Source of the DNA: Acetatifactor sp. | GTDB lineage: Bacteria; Bacillota; Clostridia; Lachnospirales; Lachnospiraceae | Assembly (NCBI GenBank): GCA_024693365.1 | Contig: JAILLF010000016.1 | Span: forward strand, 42,384 to 106,383 | Direction: 5' to 3' | DNA: 64,000 nucleotides | Part shown: in pieces, positions 16,608 through 25,117 of the stretch | How the letters are laid out: the number at the start of each line of letters is the position of its first letter | Position numbering within the stretch: the stretch's first letter is position 1 | The notes under the pieces: generated by a model | Seen by the model: only the letters and a program-made list of their open reading frames with translations | Database searches by the model: none | Told to the model about the DNA's origin: nothing | Made by a program: the position numbers and the translations under genes

Positions 16608-16797
16608 GCATATTTTTAATAATGGCAAAAAATGAGAAGAAATAGCATAAATTTCATATGCGGGATGCTTATGGAGTTCTTAGGGCACAAAAAGACGTGG
16701 CTGTTACGGGGCCGTCCGTGGTATAATAAATTTGATAAAGGACAAGCTGATGATCAAGCGTGAAAACGTTATTTTCGGAAAGGTGGATGCTGTCATT

Positions 16798-17406
16798 ATG
16801 TGCGGGATATATCACGTAAACCGAGAACTGGAATATGGAATTGAGAGTCTGATGAAGATGGTAAACCGGGAGCGGAGGGCAGGAGCCGTAAGTCAAAGGA
16901 TTCCTGAGATTCGTGAAAGGGACGTGCGTCCTACGGACGAGGCTCCGATCTTGTCCTGCAATGAGGACGGGATGAGCTTGCGGACGGTTCGCTGGGGACT
17001 TCCGGGGTTTCAAAAAGGCCAGGTCATCTTTAACGCAAGGTGTGAAACGGCGCTGGAACGACCAATGTTCCGGGATGGCATCCGGCAGGGAAGGATTGTG
17101 ATTCCTGCCAGATCTTTTTATGAGTGGAACCGGCGCAAGGAAAAGAATACGTTTGAGCGGACGGATGGCAAAATTCTTTACTTGGCGGGCTTTTGCAGGG
17201 GAAACGGGACGGACGAAAGATTTGTGATTCTGACAACGGCGGCGAACGCTTCGATGATCCCCGTTCATGACAGGATGCCGCTCATATTGGAAGAAAGCGA
17301 AATTGAGCCTTGGCTTTTTGAGGAGGCTTGGACGGAGTCGCTTCTTCGAAAGGTTCCCGGAGTACTTTCGAGAAAAGCAGAATATGAACAGCTGAGTCTT
17401 TTTTGA
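16798..17406 (+). CDS. SRAP domain protein (YedK/HMCES family)
   Basis: A 202-residue SOS-response-associated peptidase family protein. The start at 16798 gives Met-Cys-Gly, and in this family Cys2 becomes the N-terminal residue that forms a covalent link to abasic sites in single-stranded DNA. Supporting motifs are FNARCETALERP near residue 81, IPARSFYEWN near 102 and PVHDRMPLIL near 156, the last containing the active-site histidine. AAAGGTGG precedes the ATG; the longer frame from 16732 would destroy the required N-terminal cysteine. It protects abasic sites during replication and is followed by a nuclease gene. Confidence 0.93.
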   Translation: MCGIYHVNRELEYGIESLMKMVNRERRAGAVSQRIPEIRERDVRPTDEAPILSCNEDGMSLRTVRWGLPGFQKGQVIFNARCETALERPMFRDGIRQGRIVIPARSFYEWNRRKEKNTFERTDGKILYLAGFCRGNGTDERFVILTTAANASMIPVHDRMPLILEESEIEPWLFEEAWTESLLRKVPGVLSRKAEYEQLSLF

Positions 17407-17450
17407 CTTTAGGTCAATAAGAAAACCAAAGAAGGGGAAGCAGGGGACGA

Positions 17451-18272
17451 TTGGATAAGAAACAACAATACAGACGCAGGATCAGGCGGAAGCTGTTTTG
17501 GGACAGACATAAAAATACGATTGCCATCTGGGGCATGATCGCGCTTGGCGTTTTGGCACTTGCAGGAGCTATTTGCTGGAGGACGCTTTCAGATCAAAAT
17601 GAGGCTGCCAAGGTGAAGGAAAGACTGGCCCGGATGCCTGCCGGCAGTGGTTTTTCCGTTAGCTTATGCGAGAAAGCACCTGAGAACGTTCCGGCGTATG
17701 CCGGAGAAGATTACGTAACGTTAAACGAAGGGGTTCCTGAGTTTAATCTATATGATTTGCAAGGCATTCAGGGAGAGAACTATCGGGAATTGGACGCGCT
17801 TGGCCGTTGCGGGCCGGCGGTTGCCGTGTTGCATCATTCCATGATGCCGACGGAGCAAAGAGAGCCCATAGGGGAGATCAGGCCTTCCGGTTGGGTGCAA
17901 CGAAAATATGAAGGGATTGTGGATTCGGATCCGCCCTATTTGTATAACCGTTGTCATCTGATCGCATTTGCGCTGACGGGACAGAATGCAAACGAAAAGA
18001 ACCTTATCACGGGTACAAGGCATTTCAATGCGGATTCGATGCTGTATTGGGAATTGCAGGTAATGGAGTATTTGGAGAGTAGCGATCATCACGTGTTATA
18101 CCGCGTGACGCCGTATTTTGCCGGAGACGAGCTTGTGGCGAGGGGCGTGGAGATGGAGGCGTACTCCGTGGAAGATGGCGGAGAGGGAATTTGCTTTCAC
18201 GTGTTTGTATATAACGTTCAGCCGGGAGTGGAGATCGATTACGCTACGGGCGAGAGTCATTTGGAGGAATAA
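17451..18272 (+). CDS. Membrane-anchored DNA/RNA non-specific endonuclease
   Basis: A 273-residue protein. A basic N-terminus (KKQQYRRRIRRK) and one transmembrane segment (about 26-45) place the rest outside the cell. The catalytic region belongs to the DNA/RNA non-specific endonuclease family (NucA/EndA-type): LYNRCHLIAFALTG near residue 164 supplies the active-site histidine, and ENLITGTRHFN near 182 carries the metal-binding asparagine. The start is TTG at 17451 after AGGGG. It could degrade extracellular DNA for nutrition or take part in DNA uptake. It converges on the xylanase gene across a hairpin. Confidence 0.88.
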   Translation: MDKKQQYRRRIRRKLFWDRHKNTIAIWGMIALGVLALAGAICWRTLSDQNEAAKVKERLARMPAGSGFSVSLCEKAPENVPAYAGEDYVTLNEGVPEFNLYDLQGIQGENYRELDALGRCGPAVAVLHHSMMPTEQREPIGEIRPSGWVQRKYEGIVDSDPPYLYNRCHLIAFALTGQNANEKNLITGTRHFNADSMLYWELQVMEYLESSDHHVLYRVTPYFAGDELVARGVEMEAYSVEDGGEGICFHVFVYNVQPGVEIDYATGESHLEE

Positions 18273-18276
18273 AAAA

Positions 18277-18316
18277 GTGTCGCGGGGACGTGTCAGTAGA
18301 CACGTCCCCGTGACAC
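18277..18316. terminator. Long bidirectional hairpin between convergent genes
   Basis: GTGTCGCGGGGACGTGT (18277-18293) pairs with the complementary arm at 18300-18316 with one mismatch and a six-base loop. It separates the convergent nuclease and xylanase genes and has A residues on the left for leftward termination. Confidence 0.75.
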
Positions 18317-18317
18317 A

Positions 18318-19559
18318 TTATTGAAGTTGTAATGCGCCGTAGAGCGCGGGTTTTGCCTTGAGGAGTGAGTTGAAAAGGAGCGGGCTGTATTCCTTGCGCC
18401 AGGACATGTTGTCCGCAAAGCCCCAGAAGGTCAGGGCGTCCATCTTTACGGCACCGGAGTCAACGCGCTCGAAAATGCCGTGAATCAAGTCATAGTAGAA
18501 CTTTCTTTGTCGCTCTAAGTTCTCTTCAGTGGCCTTTTGCGGAGCCTGGTATTTGCCGAGGCAGACGTCAAGCTCGGTGAGCTGGATCTTCAGGCCGGTC
18601 TCTGCTATGGCGTCCATGGTTTTAAAGTATTGTTCCAGGTTGTCGGTGGTGTAGAGGTGAGCCTGGAAGCCAACGCCGTCGATCAGGTAGTTGCCCTTTT
18701 TGTCCACGAGGGTGTTAACGAAGTCAATCAAGGTCTGGGTCTTGAACTGTTCGTTATAGTCATTGTAATAGAGGTCAATGGTCTCGGGCGCGTACTTGTC
18801 TGCATAGTAGAAGGCATACCAGAGATAGTCGTCGCCAATGATTTTTTTCCAGTTGTTTTCACGCATGGAACCGTTTTCCATCCATGCCTCGTTTACCACG
18901 TCATAAGCATAGAAGAGGTCTAGGTAGCCAAGCGATTCAAGCTTCTCAAAAGTCTGCTTGATCATGCTTTCCATGCGGGAGAGCATTTCCTTGCGGTCAA
19001 CAAATTCTGCCTTGGGATCGAAATCTTTGTGGAAGATCCATTCGGGTGTCTGGCTGTACCATACGAGGGTGTGACCGCGCATGGAGAAGCCGTTCTTCGC
19101 GGCCCACTCCATCATCTTGATGGATTCTGCGTTGAATTCAACGACAAGCTTTCCTTCTTCCTTGCTTTTCTTTTGGCTCAAGGTGGCGTCGGGCTTCATG
19201 GCGTTTTCGCAGGTTGCGCTGTTAAAATGCGAAAGAATTAAGTCAATGGAATCTGCACGGCTGATCATGGAGCCGGTAAGGCAGGTGCCAACCTTCATGC
19301 CGTGCTCGGCAAAGAGATCCTTTAAGTATTTCCCTTCTGCGGGATCTGGCGTAGGATCGGGCGTGGGCTCGGGAGTGGCCGTGGCAGTTGCAACTTCCGT
19401 GGATTCTTCCGACACGGTTTCTTCGGAGGAGGAGCTCTCAATGGTTTGCTCAGTCTGGGAAGCGGCAGTTCCGGTTTCGACCGTAGAAGGGTTGCCGTTG
19501 CAACCGATCAGGGACAGGAGCATTGCTCCGGTAAGCCATATTAACAATTTCTTTTTCAC
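18318..19559 (-). CDS. GH10 endo-1,4-beta-xylanase lipoprotein
   Basis: A 413-residue secreted glycoside hydrolase of family 10, which cleaves internal beta-1,4 bonds in xylan. The N-terminus is a lipoprotein signal with lipobox LSLIGC, then a Ser/Thr/Glu-rich and TPEPTPDPTPDP linker that holds the enzyme off the membrane. Catalytic motifs are DVVNEAW (acid/base Glu) and LTELDVCLG (nucleophile Glu); HTLVWYSQTP and the final FWGFADN segment are also typical. The start is GTG at 19559 after GAAGG. It is monocistronic from its own promoter and indicates a plant-fibre diet in gut or rumen. Confidence 0.95.
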   Translation of the reverse strand: MKKKLLIWLTGAMLLSLIGCNGNPSTVETGTAASQTEQTIESSSSEETVSEESTEVATATATPEPTPDPTPDPAEGKYLKDLFAEHGMKVGTCLTGSMISRADSIDLILSHFNSATCENAMKPDATLSQKKSKEEGKLVVEFNAESIKMMEWAAKNGFSMRGHTLVWYSQTPEWIFHKDFDPKAEFVDRKEMLSRMESMIKQTFEKLESLGYLDLFYAYDVVNEAWMENGSMRENNWKKIIGDDYLWYAFYYADKYAPETIDLYYNDYNEQFKTQTLIDFVNTLVDKKGNYLIDGVGFQAHLYTTDNLEQYFKTMDAIAETGLKIQLTELDVCLGKYQAPQKATEENLERQRKFYYDLIHGIFERVDSGAVKMDALTFWGFADNMSWRKEYSPLLFNSLLKAKPALYGALQLQ

Positions 19560-19607
19560 AATTTTACCTTCTTTCTGTTATGATCATCTTAAAAAAACAC
19601 AAGTACT

Positions 19608-19636
19608 ATAGTATTATAGAACCGGTAGATTGTCAA
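19608..19636 (-). promoter_or_regulatory. Promoter of the xylanase gene
   Basis: On the minus strand a perfect TTGACA (19631-19636) and TACTAT (19608-19613) are 17 bases apart, about 50 bases before the GTG start. Confidence 0.7.
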
Positions 19637-19755
19637 ATGTTTGGCGTCGGAATGACGAAAAACAATAAAAAGTAGCAAAAAATGGCAATTGTCGGGACAA
19701 AGAGTTGCGTTTTTTACGAAATAAGATTAATTTATCTGATAAAAAAAGAAAAAGG

Positions 19756-19785
19756 TTGTAAGAATACTAAAAAAAATGATATAAT
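19756..19785 (+). promoter_or_regulatory. Promoter of the diguanylate cyclase gene
   Basis: TTGTAA at 19756-19761 and TATAAT at 19780-19785 are 18 bases apart. They lie downstream of the first in-frame ATG at 19682, which supports the start at 19850. Confidence 0.65.
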
Positions 19786-19849
19786 CATAGTAACTGCAAC
19801 TATGGCTTTAGGGCGGATACTGAAATATTATCTTTTTATGGAGGTTATT

Positions 19850-21262
19850 ATGGGGTATCAGGACGTAGCAAATGGGATCGGAGCAATGACCTGCATAGTT
19901 TCCGTAGAGAAAAAAGAGGACGGAGGTTATGGAGAGATCAGGATCGTAACAGGTAACAAACCTTATATTGATTCTATAGAACACCCGGCTCCCGGGGTGG
20001 AGATGTTGACGCAAAAATTTACTCCAAACAGTCTCTATACGGAATACATGACCAGAGACTTGAATTTTGAGCAGTATTGTTATCAGGCGGCAGTGTTGGG
20101 AAAGTGCCTTCATTCCTATGCGCATCCTGACCGCATGCCCGTCTGGTTTAACATGACTTTTCTGCCGGTCAGTCCTAATCAGGGTAATCTGTACTATTGT
20201 ACCTATACGATGGAAATTAATTTCCAACCGGATTCCGCTGCCTTGTCGAGTTCCGTTAACGAAAAAATAGCGGCGGAGGTTCTTGAAGCATGCTTAAAAA
20301 TGAGGGGAGCCTCTGATTTTGAATCAGCATTAAAGGACGTGTTAAAGGATATCAGGGGGATGTGTCAGGCGGATTACGTTGCCATACTTAGCGTAGATGC
20401 GTATGAACGCTCCTGTAAGCTGATGAGCGAGGATGCATCGGAAAAATCAGCGCTCAGATCCTTAAATAATTATCTGAATGAGGATTTTTGCAATCTGGTA
20501 TTTACTTGGGAAGATACCATAGCCGGTAGCAACTGTATTATCGCAAAGGATAAGAACGAAATGCAGGTGATCAAGGAAAGAAATCCCGTGTGGTACGAAT
20601 CCTTGATCAAGGCAGACATCGAATCCATCGTTCTTTTCCCGCTAAAGTCCAGAAATCATGAGCTTTTGGGATATATGTGGGCGGTTAATTTCTATAACGA
20701 TGACATTATTTCCATCAAGGAAACGTTGGAGCTTACAACCTTTGTCCTTGCTTCCGAAGTTGGAAATTATCTGATTCTTGACAGACTGAAAATCTTGAGC
20801 TCAAGGGACATGCTGACAGGCGTTATGAATCGTAATGAGATGAATAATTACGTGGAGAAGTTAAGCAAATCACGGGAGGACGCATCAAGGTCCGTCGGGG
20901 TAATCTTTACGGATCTGAACGGATTAAAGCACATAAATGATGAAGAAGGCCACAGCTCTGGCGACGTATTGCTAAAGGATTCGGCGAAGCTGTTAATGGA
21001 AGTATTTCCGCTGGACGTTATTTACAGGGCGGGCGGAGATGAATTTACCATCATCCTTTTGGACGTGAGTGAGGAGGAGATCGTAAGTAAGATCAACAGA
21101 GTGAGAGAGCTGGCCGTTAACTATGACCGCGTTGAGTTTGCGATCGGATATCACGTGGAAGCTTCTGCCAACGACATACATAAGGCATTAAAATATGCTG
21201 ACATCAACATGTATGAGGATAAACGTAAGTTTTATGAGATGCATCCGGAGAAAAAAAGATAA
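19850..21262 (+). CDS. GAF-like/GGDEF diguanylate cyclase
   Basis: A 470-residue cytoplasmic protein that should make cyclic di-GMP from two GTP. Residues 1-135 are a sensor region of unclear type and ~140-305 look like a GAF domain. The GGDEF domain starts at SRDMLTGVMNRNEM and contains FTDLNGLKHIND and an intact RAGGDEF at about 392-398. The inhibitory RxxD site normally found just before GGDEF reads FPLD, so product inhibition through that site is probably lost. The start at 19850 follows GGAGG; earlier in-frame ATGs lie upstream of the promoter. It is the only cyclic di-GMP enzyme in the window and could supply the ligand of the riboswitch at 1462. Confidence 0.9.
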   Translation: MGYQDVANGIGAMTCIVSVEKKEDGGYGEIRIVTGNKPYIDSIEHPAPGVEMLTQKFTPNSLYTEYMTRDLNFEQYCYQAAVLGKCLHSYAHPDRMPVWFNMTFLPVSPNQGNLYYCTYTMEINFQPDSAALSSSVNEKIAAEVLEACLKMRGASDFESALKDVLKDIRGMCQADYVAILSVDAYERSCKLMSEDASEKSALRSLNNYLNEDFCNLVFTWEDTIAGSNCIIAKDKNEMQVIKERNPVWYESLIKADIESIVLFPLKSRNHELLGYMWAVNFYNDDIISIKETLELTTFVLASEVGNYLILDRLKILSSRDMLTGVMNRNEMNNYVEKLSKSREDASRSVGVIFTDLNGLKHINDEEGHSSGDVLLKDSAKLLMEVFPLDVIYRAGGDEFTIILLDVSEEEIVSKINRVRELAVNYDRVEFAIGYHVEASANDIHKALKYADINMYEDKRKFYEMHPEKKR

Positions 21263-21344
21263 TGAGCCCGAAGTAAATTGCGGAAACGTTATGGAATAGA
21301 AACGGATTTGGGGTGTTTGGGGGAAAGGAGAGGGGGATTGCGTC

Positions 21345-22262
21345 ATGCTGAGTTTTAAGTGCAAAAACTGTGGCGGCGAAACGTCAGTGGATTCCAGCGG
21401 GAGCCTTTTTTGTGAGTATTGCGGAAGCAAATTTCACTTCCAGGACAAAGAGCTTCAGGAATATCGGGATTTTCGCCTGCAGATGCTAAATTACCTGCGG
21501 GGCGTTCATGATGAAATGATCGAAGGCGAAAGCCGCGAGGATTCCCTTTGGGACCATGCAGAGACGATCTGTTACGAGACGAAGGACGGGAACGAAGTGA
21601 CGGTCCGTTATTTGTATTCCCATGACGATGGAACGGCAACCACTTATCTGACAAGACATCATGCTCTGTTTGTATTTCCCAAAAACAAACGAAAGGAAGC
21701 GGAGAGAATGCTCCGCGGAATACAGGCTCTGTCCTTCCCGCCTGCGGACGTTAAGGGCTTGGAGGATTGCTTCCCAAAACTTCGGGGAACCTATGAACTC
21801 AAGGATGACGGCATCATGATTACCTATGGACGGTCTGAGAACCTGTTCCCGCTGTCCATGTTTGGAAGCCTTACTCCTGAGCACGTTGCCTGGATCATCT
21901 CGAGGCTGGAAAATATTTGCTGCGTATTAAGTTACAGCGGTCTGATACATGGCGGCATTTCGGAGGAGTCCCTGTGGATCAATCCGTTTAATCATCACGG
22001 TGCACTCATGGGACACTGGTGGAGCGCGAAGCGAATGGAGCAGGCCGGGCTTGTCACTTCCCGTGACCAGGATTTGAAGGACGTCCGCAAGACGGCGGAC
22101 CGCGTGCTTGGCATTCACAGGGAAGAAGCGCCGGAGGCACTGACGGAATTTCTTCGGTCCAGACCGGGAATTGATGCCTATGCGGATTTTGAATCCTGGG
22201 ATCACGTGATTGAGGTGGGATTTGGCGGAAGACGTTTCGCAAAAATGAAGGTTGATTTTTAA
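21345..22262 (+). CDS. Zinc-ribbon pseudokinase-like protein
   Basis: A 305-residue protein. It opens with a zinc ribbon (CKNC at residues 6-9, CEYC at 24-27), followed by a region with the outline of a protein-kinase fold. GLIHGGISEESLWIN (about 205-219) sits where the catalytic loop would be, with HGG in place of HRD, and ALMGHWWS replaces the DFG region. It therefore looks like a degenerate kinase used for binding rather than phosphorylation. AAAGGAGAGGGGG precedes the ATG. It is the first gene of a run with a VWA protein, a PurA-like enzyme and a membrane protein, spaced 14 bases from the next. Confidence 0.65.
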   Translation: MLSFKCKNCGGETSVDSSGSLFCEYCGSKFHFQDKELQEYRDFRLQMLNYLRGVHDEMIEGESREDSLWDHAETICYETKDGNEVTVRYLYSHDDGTATTYLTRHHALFVFPKNKRKEAERMLRGIQALSFPPADVKGLEDCFPKLRGTYELKDDGIMITYGRSENLFPLSMFGSLTPEHVAWIISRLENICCVLSYSGLIHGGISEESLWINPFNHHGALMGHWWSAKRMEQAGLVTSRDQDLKDVRKTADRVLGIHREEAPEALTEFLRSRPGIDAYADFESWDHVIEVGFGGRRFAKMKVDF

Positions 22263-22276
22263 GGGAGGAAGCTTTT

Positions 22277-23176
22277 ATGGGCAGAGGAAGTTACACGGCT
22301 TCGGACTGGAGCAAGCTAAAAAACAGCAGAAATCTCAGCAATGCAAAAAATGAGCGGGAGATCTTCAAAAGTCAGTCCTGCGACCAGAGATTTGATCCGA
22401 GGTTTATCCAGATCAGGGAGGCAAGGGATTCGGAGGATCATCCGGAATCGCTGCCCATTATCATCGGACTGGACGTAACGGGATCCATGGGTTATCTTGC
22501 GGAGAAGGTGGCTAAGGAAGCGTTGAACGAGACAATGATGAAGCTTTACTCCACGAACGCGGTAAAGGATCCGGCGCTAATGTTTGCGGCATATGGAGAC
22601 ATGTATGATCAGTCCCCGCTTCAGGTGACGCAGTTTGAGTCTGACATCAGGATTGCGGAGCAGCTCCTGGACCTTTGGCTTGAAAACAGAGGAAACGGCG
22701 ACGTGGCACCGAACCTGCTTTGGTATTTTGCCGCTAAGCATACGTCGCTTGACAATTTTGAAAAAAGAAAGAAAAAGGGATTTCTGTTCACGATCGGAGA
22801 CAAGGCGGAGTGCCGGACGGATCGGGAGAGAAACCTTAAGGATACGTATCAGAGAGTCTTTGGCGAGACTGTAAACATGGACGTTGCATCCATCCTTAAG
22901 GCGGCAGAGGAGAAGTTTGAAGTGTTTCACCTCTTTCTGGATGAAAACCATAAGAAGGCAAACACAATCGTTGAACTGTTGCCTGGACATACCATGGCAA
23001 TCAGACCGGGTGAAATTGACGCGATTCCGGAGATTTTGATCAGCACGATGCAGTTGACGATGGGAATGAAGACCGAGGCCGTTCTGGAACAGTGGCCGGA
23101 TCTAAAGCAGGGGATCGTGAAAAAGGCGATCGGGGATTTGACAATTGCAAAGGCGGAGAGAGGATTGGAATTTTGA
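22277..23176 (+). CDS. VWA domain protein
   Basis: A 299-residue cytoplasmic protein with a von Willebrand factor A fold. PIIIGLDVTGSMG (about residues 56-68) is the MIDAS motif in the form DxTxS; FAAYGDMYDQSPLQ (~96-109) and FTIGDKAEC (~171-179) fit later metal-site strands. VWA proteins of this type often assemble with kinases, AAA ATPases or other partners. GGGAGGAAGC precedes the ATG. Its stop overlaps the TTG start of the PurA-like gene, so the two are translationally coupled, which argues for a shared complex or pathway with the zinc-ribbon protein upstream. Confidence 0.8.
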   Translation: MGRGSYTASDWSKLKNSRNLSNAKNEREIFKSQSCDQRFDPRFIQIREARDSEDHPESLPIIIGLDVTGSMGYLAEKVAKEALNETMMKLYSTNAVKDPALMFAAYGDMYDQSPLQVTQFESDIRIAEQLLDLWLENRGNGDVAPNLLWYFAAKHTSLDNFEKRKKKGFLFTIGDKAECRTDRERNLKDTYQRVFGETVNMDVASILKAAEEKFEVFHLFLDENHKKANTIVELLPGHTMAIRPGEIDAIPEILISTMQLTMGMKTEAVLEQWPDLKQGIVKKAIGDLTIAKAERGLEF

Positions 23177-24399
23177 GCGCGCAGATCGTTCGCGCAGTGA
23201 TCGGCAAGGGGTTCGGAGACGAGGGCAAGGGGCTTGCGGTGGATTATTTTTGCAGCAAAGCTCCTGGGACTCTGGTCATAAAGCATAACGGAGGAGCTCA
23301 GGCAGGGCATACTGTGGAACAAAATGGAAAGAGATTCGTGTTTCATCAGTTGTCGTCTGGCTCCTTTCGTCATTCAGACACCTTTTGGGCAGACAGCTAT
23401 TATCCGGATCTGTACAAGCTTCGGGAAGAGGCGGAAGCATTCCGAAGGATCAGTGGGTTTAAGCCAAGGATTTTGTGCGATCTGGACACGCACGTAACCT
23501 TGGTGGATGACGTCCTGATCAATATGCTTCTTGAAACATCCCGCGGTGAGAAGCGGCACGGAAGCTGTGGCATGGGAATTAATGAGTGTGACCTTCGAAC
23601 AAAAGCCGGGTTTGGATTGACCATGCGGGACGTCCTTTCCCAAAGTGCTGCGGATTTAACTGGTTGGGTACTGGACGTGCGCAGGGAATATGGCGCGGCA
23701 AGGATCAGGGAAGCGATTGGCAACGCTGACTTGTCGCGGCTTGGCGGCATGGCTTCGGAATATTGGGAACTCCTTCATTCCTCCGCCGTGGTGGAAAATG
23801 CGATCGAGGAAATGTTGAGAAGTGCCCATGAATACGTGGAGCCTCCGGCATCAGTAAATGCCTTGTTCAAAGGCAGGGAAAGCATTGTTTTTGAAAATGG
23901 CCAGGGTCTTTTGCTGGATGCGGAAAACCTAACCTATGCTCCCCACGTATCGGCGTCAAGGACGGGATTGCACAATCCGGTAAGGCTCATGGCAAGACAT
24001 GGATTTTCGCTTACGGAAGCGGTTTACGTCACCAGAACCTACGTGACGCGGCACGGAGCCGGGCCTTTGCCATATGAGTGCGGGGCGAAGTCTTTGGGGA
24101 TTTCCGGAATCGATGAGACCAATATAACAAACCCATGGCAGGGTAGCCTTCGATATGCCAGACATGGGAGCACGGGGGAGTTTTTGGAACCCGTGCGGGA
24201 GGATCTCTTGGAACTTGACAAGGTTAACGTAAAGGTGTCTCTAATGATTACGCACCTGAATGAGACGGACGGAAAGCTTTTGATGGCAGACGGTGACCGC
24301 GAAGCGGAACGGTTTGAAAGCAATCCGGAAGTCCTTAAGATATTTCATGACTTTTATCACTCGGATTCCAGAGAAGACGTGAAGCGGAGAAACAGATGA
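23173..24399 (+). CDS. Divergent adenylosuccinate-synthetase-like enzyme
   Basis: A 408-residue relative of PurA, which joins IMP and aspartate using GTP. Kept are GFGDEGKG (catalytic Asp) and GGAQAGHTV (catalytic His). Altered are the Lys after GDEGKG (Leu here), the usual RGIGPAY (CGMGINE here), the aspartate-binding TTGRPRR region (WQGSLRYAR here) and the guanine-binding TKLD (THLN here). It probably acts on a different nucleotide or acceptor than housekeeping PurA. The start is TTG at 23173, four bases inside the VWA gene; no ATG fits. The next gene overlaps by ATGA. It is not likely to be the cell's purine-pathway enzyme. Confidence 0.75.
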   Translation: MSAQIVRAVIGKGFGDEGKGLAVDYFCSKAPGTLVIKHNGGAQAGHTVEQNGKRFVFHQLSSGSFRHSDTFWADSYYPDLYKLREEAEAFRRISGFKPRILCDLDTHVTLVDDVLINMLLETSRGEKRHGSCGMGINECDLRTKAGFGLTMRDVLSQSAADLTGWVLDVRREYGAARIREAIGNADLSRLGGMASEYWELLHSSAVVENAIEEMLRSAHEYVEPPASVNALFKGRESIVFENGQGLLLDAENLTYAPHVSASRTGLHNPVRLMARHGFSLTEAVYVTRTYVTRHGAGPLPYECGAKSLGISGIDETNITNPWQGSLRYARHGSTGEFLEPVREDLLELDKVNVKVSLMITHLNETDGKLLMADGDREAERFESNPEVLKIFHDFYHSDSREDVKRRNR

Positions 24400-25088
24400 A
24401 GAAATCAAAGAAGAATAAATCAGTCCATTCCATATGGTTTTTAACGTTTATTCCACTGTGTACGTTGTTGGCAGGGGTTATTTTAATTGCGTTGGCTTTT
24501 ACGTCGATTCCGTTCCTTGCTTCGGTCGGAGCGGGACTTGACGCGGGGATGACGCAGAATCCACCGGATGCGCCAGGGCATCCCATGCCGTTCTTTACGG
24601 CAATGCTTGCGGGGGGCGGTTTCTTTTTGGTGATAAGCATTGCCGCCTTGCTGATGATCCTGTCTCTGATTCTTTTTACCGTTGTCATGATTGTCTGCAT
24701 ATGGAAAGAAGGCTCCGCCAGAAAACTGGCGGCGAAGCAAGACGATCTTGGTGAAGATGCATTCGCGACAGAGTCTGCCGGCCGGGAAGTGAGCTTGGGG
24801 GCGGCTTTATTTCCGCTTGTTTTTGGATGCGTTGCCCTTTTGATGCCGATCGTTGGGAATTGCCTGGTAAGGCTTACGATGAGGAATTCAGTCTTGGCCT
24901 CCTGTATTGCGATCGGTCTGGCATTTTTGGGATTCGTGTTGACTGTTATTTCTCAGAGAAAATACAGTGAGGAATATCGATGGCTTTGGATGGTTGGGAG
25001 GGTTCTTTGCGGAGCAGCGTTCTTTATAAATACTGCGTTCTTACTTCGAACGGCAGGAATGATCCTTAAGGTGGTATCCCTGTTATAG
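24396..25088 (+). CDS. Polytopic membrane protein of the VWA/PurA-like cluster
   Basis: A 230-residue protein with a short basic N-terminus and five or six hydrophobic helices. Two lie in the first 45 and 65-110 residues, there is a hydrophilic loop at about 110-130 (ARKLAAKQDDLGED), and the rest are in the C-terminal half. No family or catalytic motif is recognised. Its ATG overlaps the stop of the PurA-like gene (ATGA), so it is coupled to the cluster and may anchor it at the membrane. Function is unknown. Confidence 0.65.
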   Translation: MKKSKKNKSVHSIWFLTFIPLCTLLAGVILIALAFTSIPFLASVGAGLDAGMTQNPPDAPGHPMPFFTAMLAGGGFFLVISIAALLMILSLILFTVVMIVCIWKEGSARKLAAKQDDLGEDAFATESAGREVSLGAALFPLVFGCVALLMPIVGNCLVRLTMRNSVLASCIAIGLAFLGFVLTVISQRKYSEEYRWLWMVGRVLCGAAFFINTAFLLRTAGMILKVVSLL

Positions 25089-25117
25089 GCTTGCATTGAA
25101 AGGAAAGCGTAACGAAA

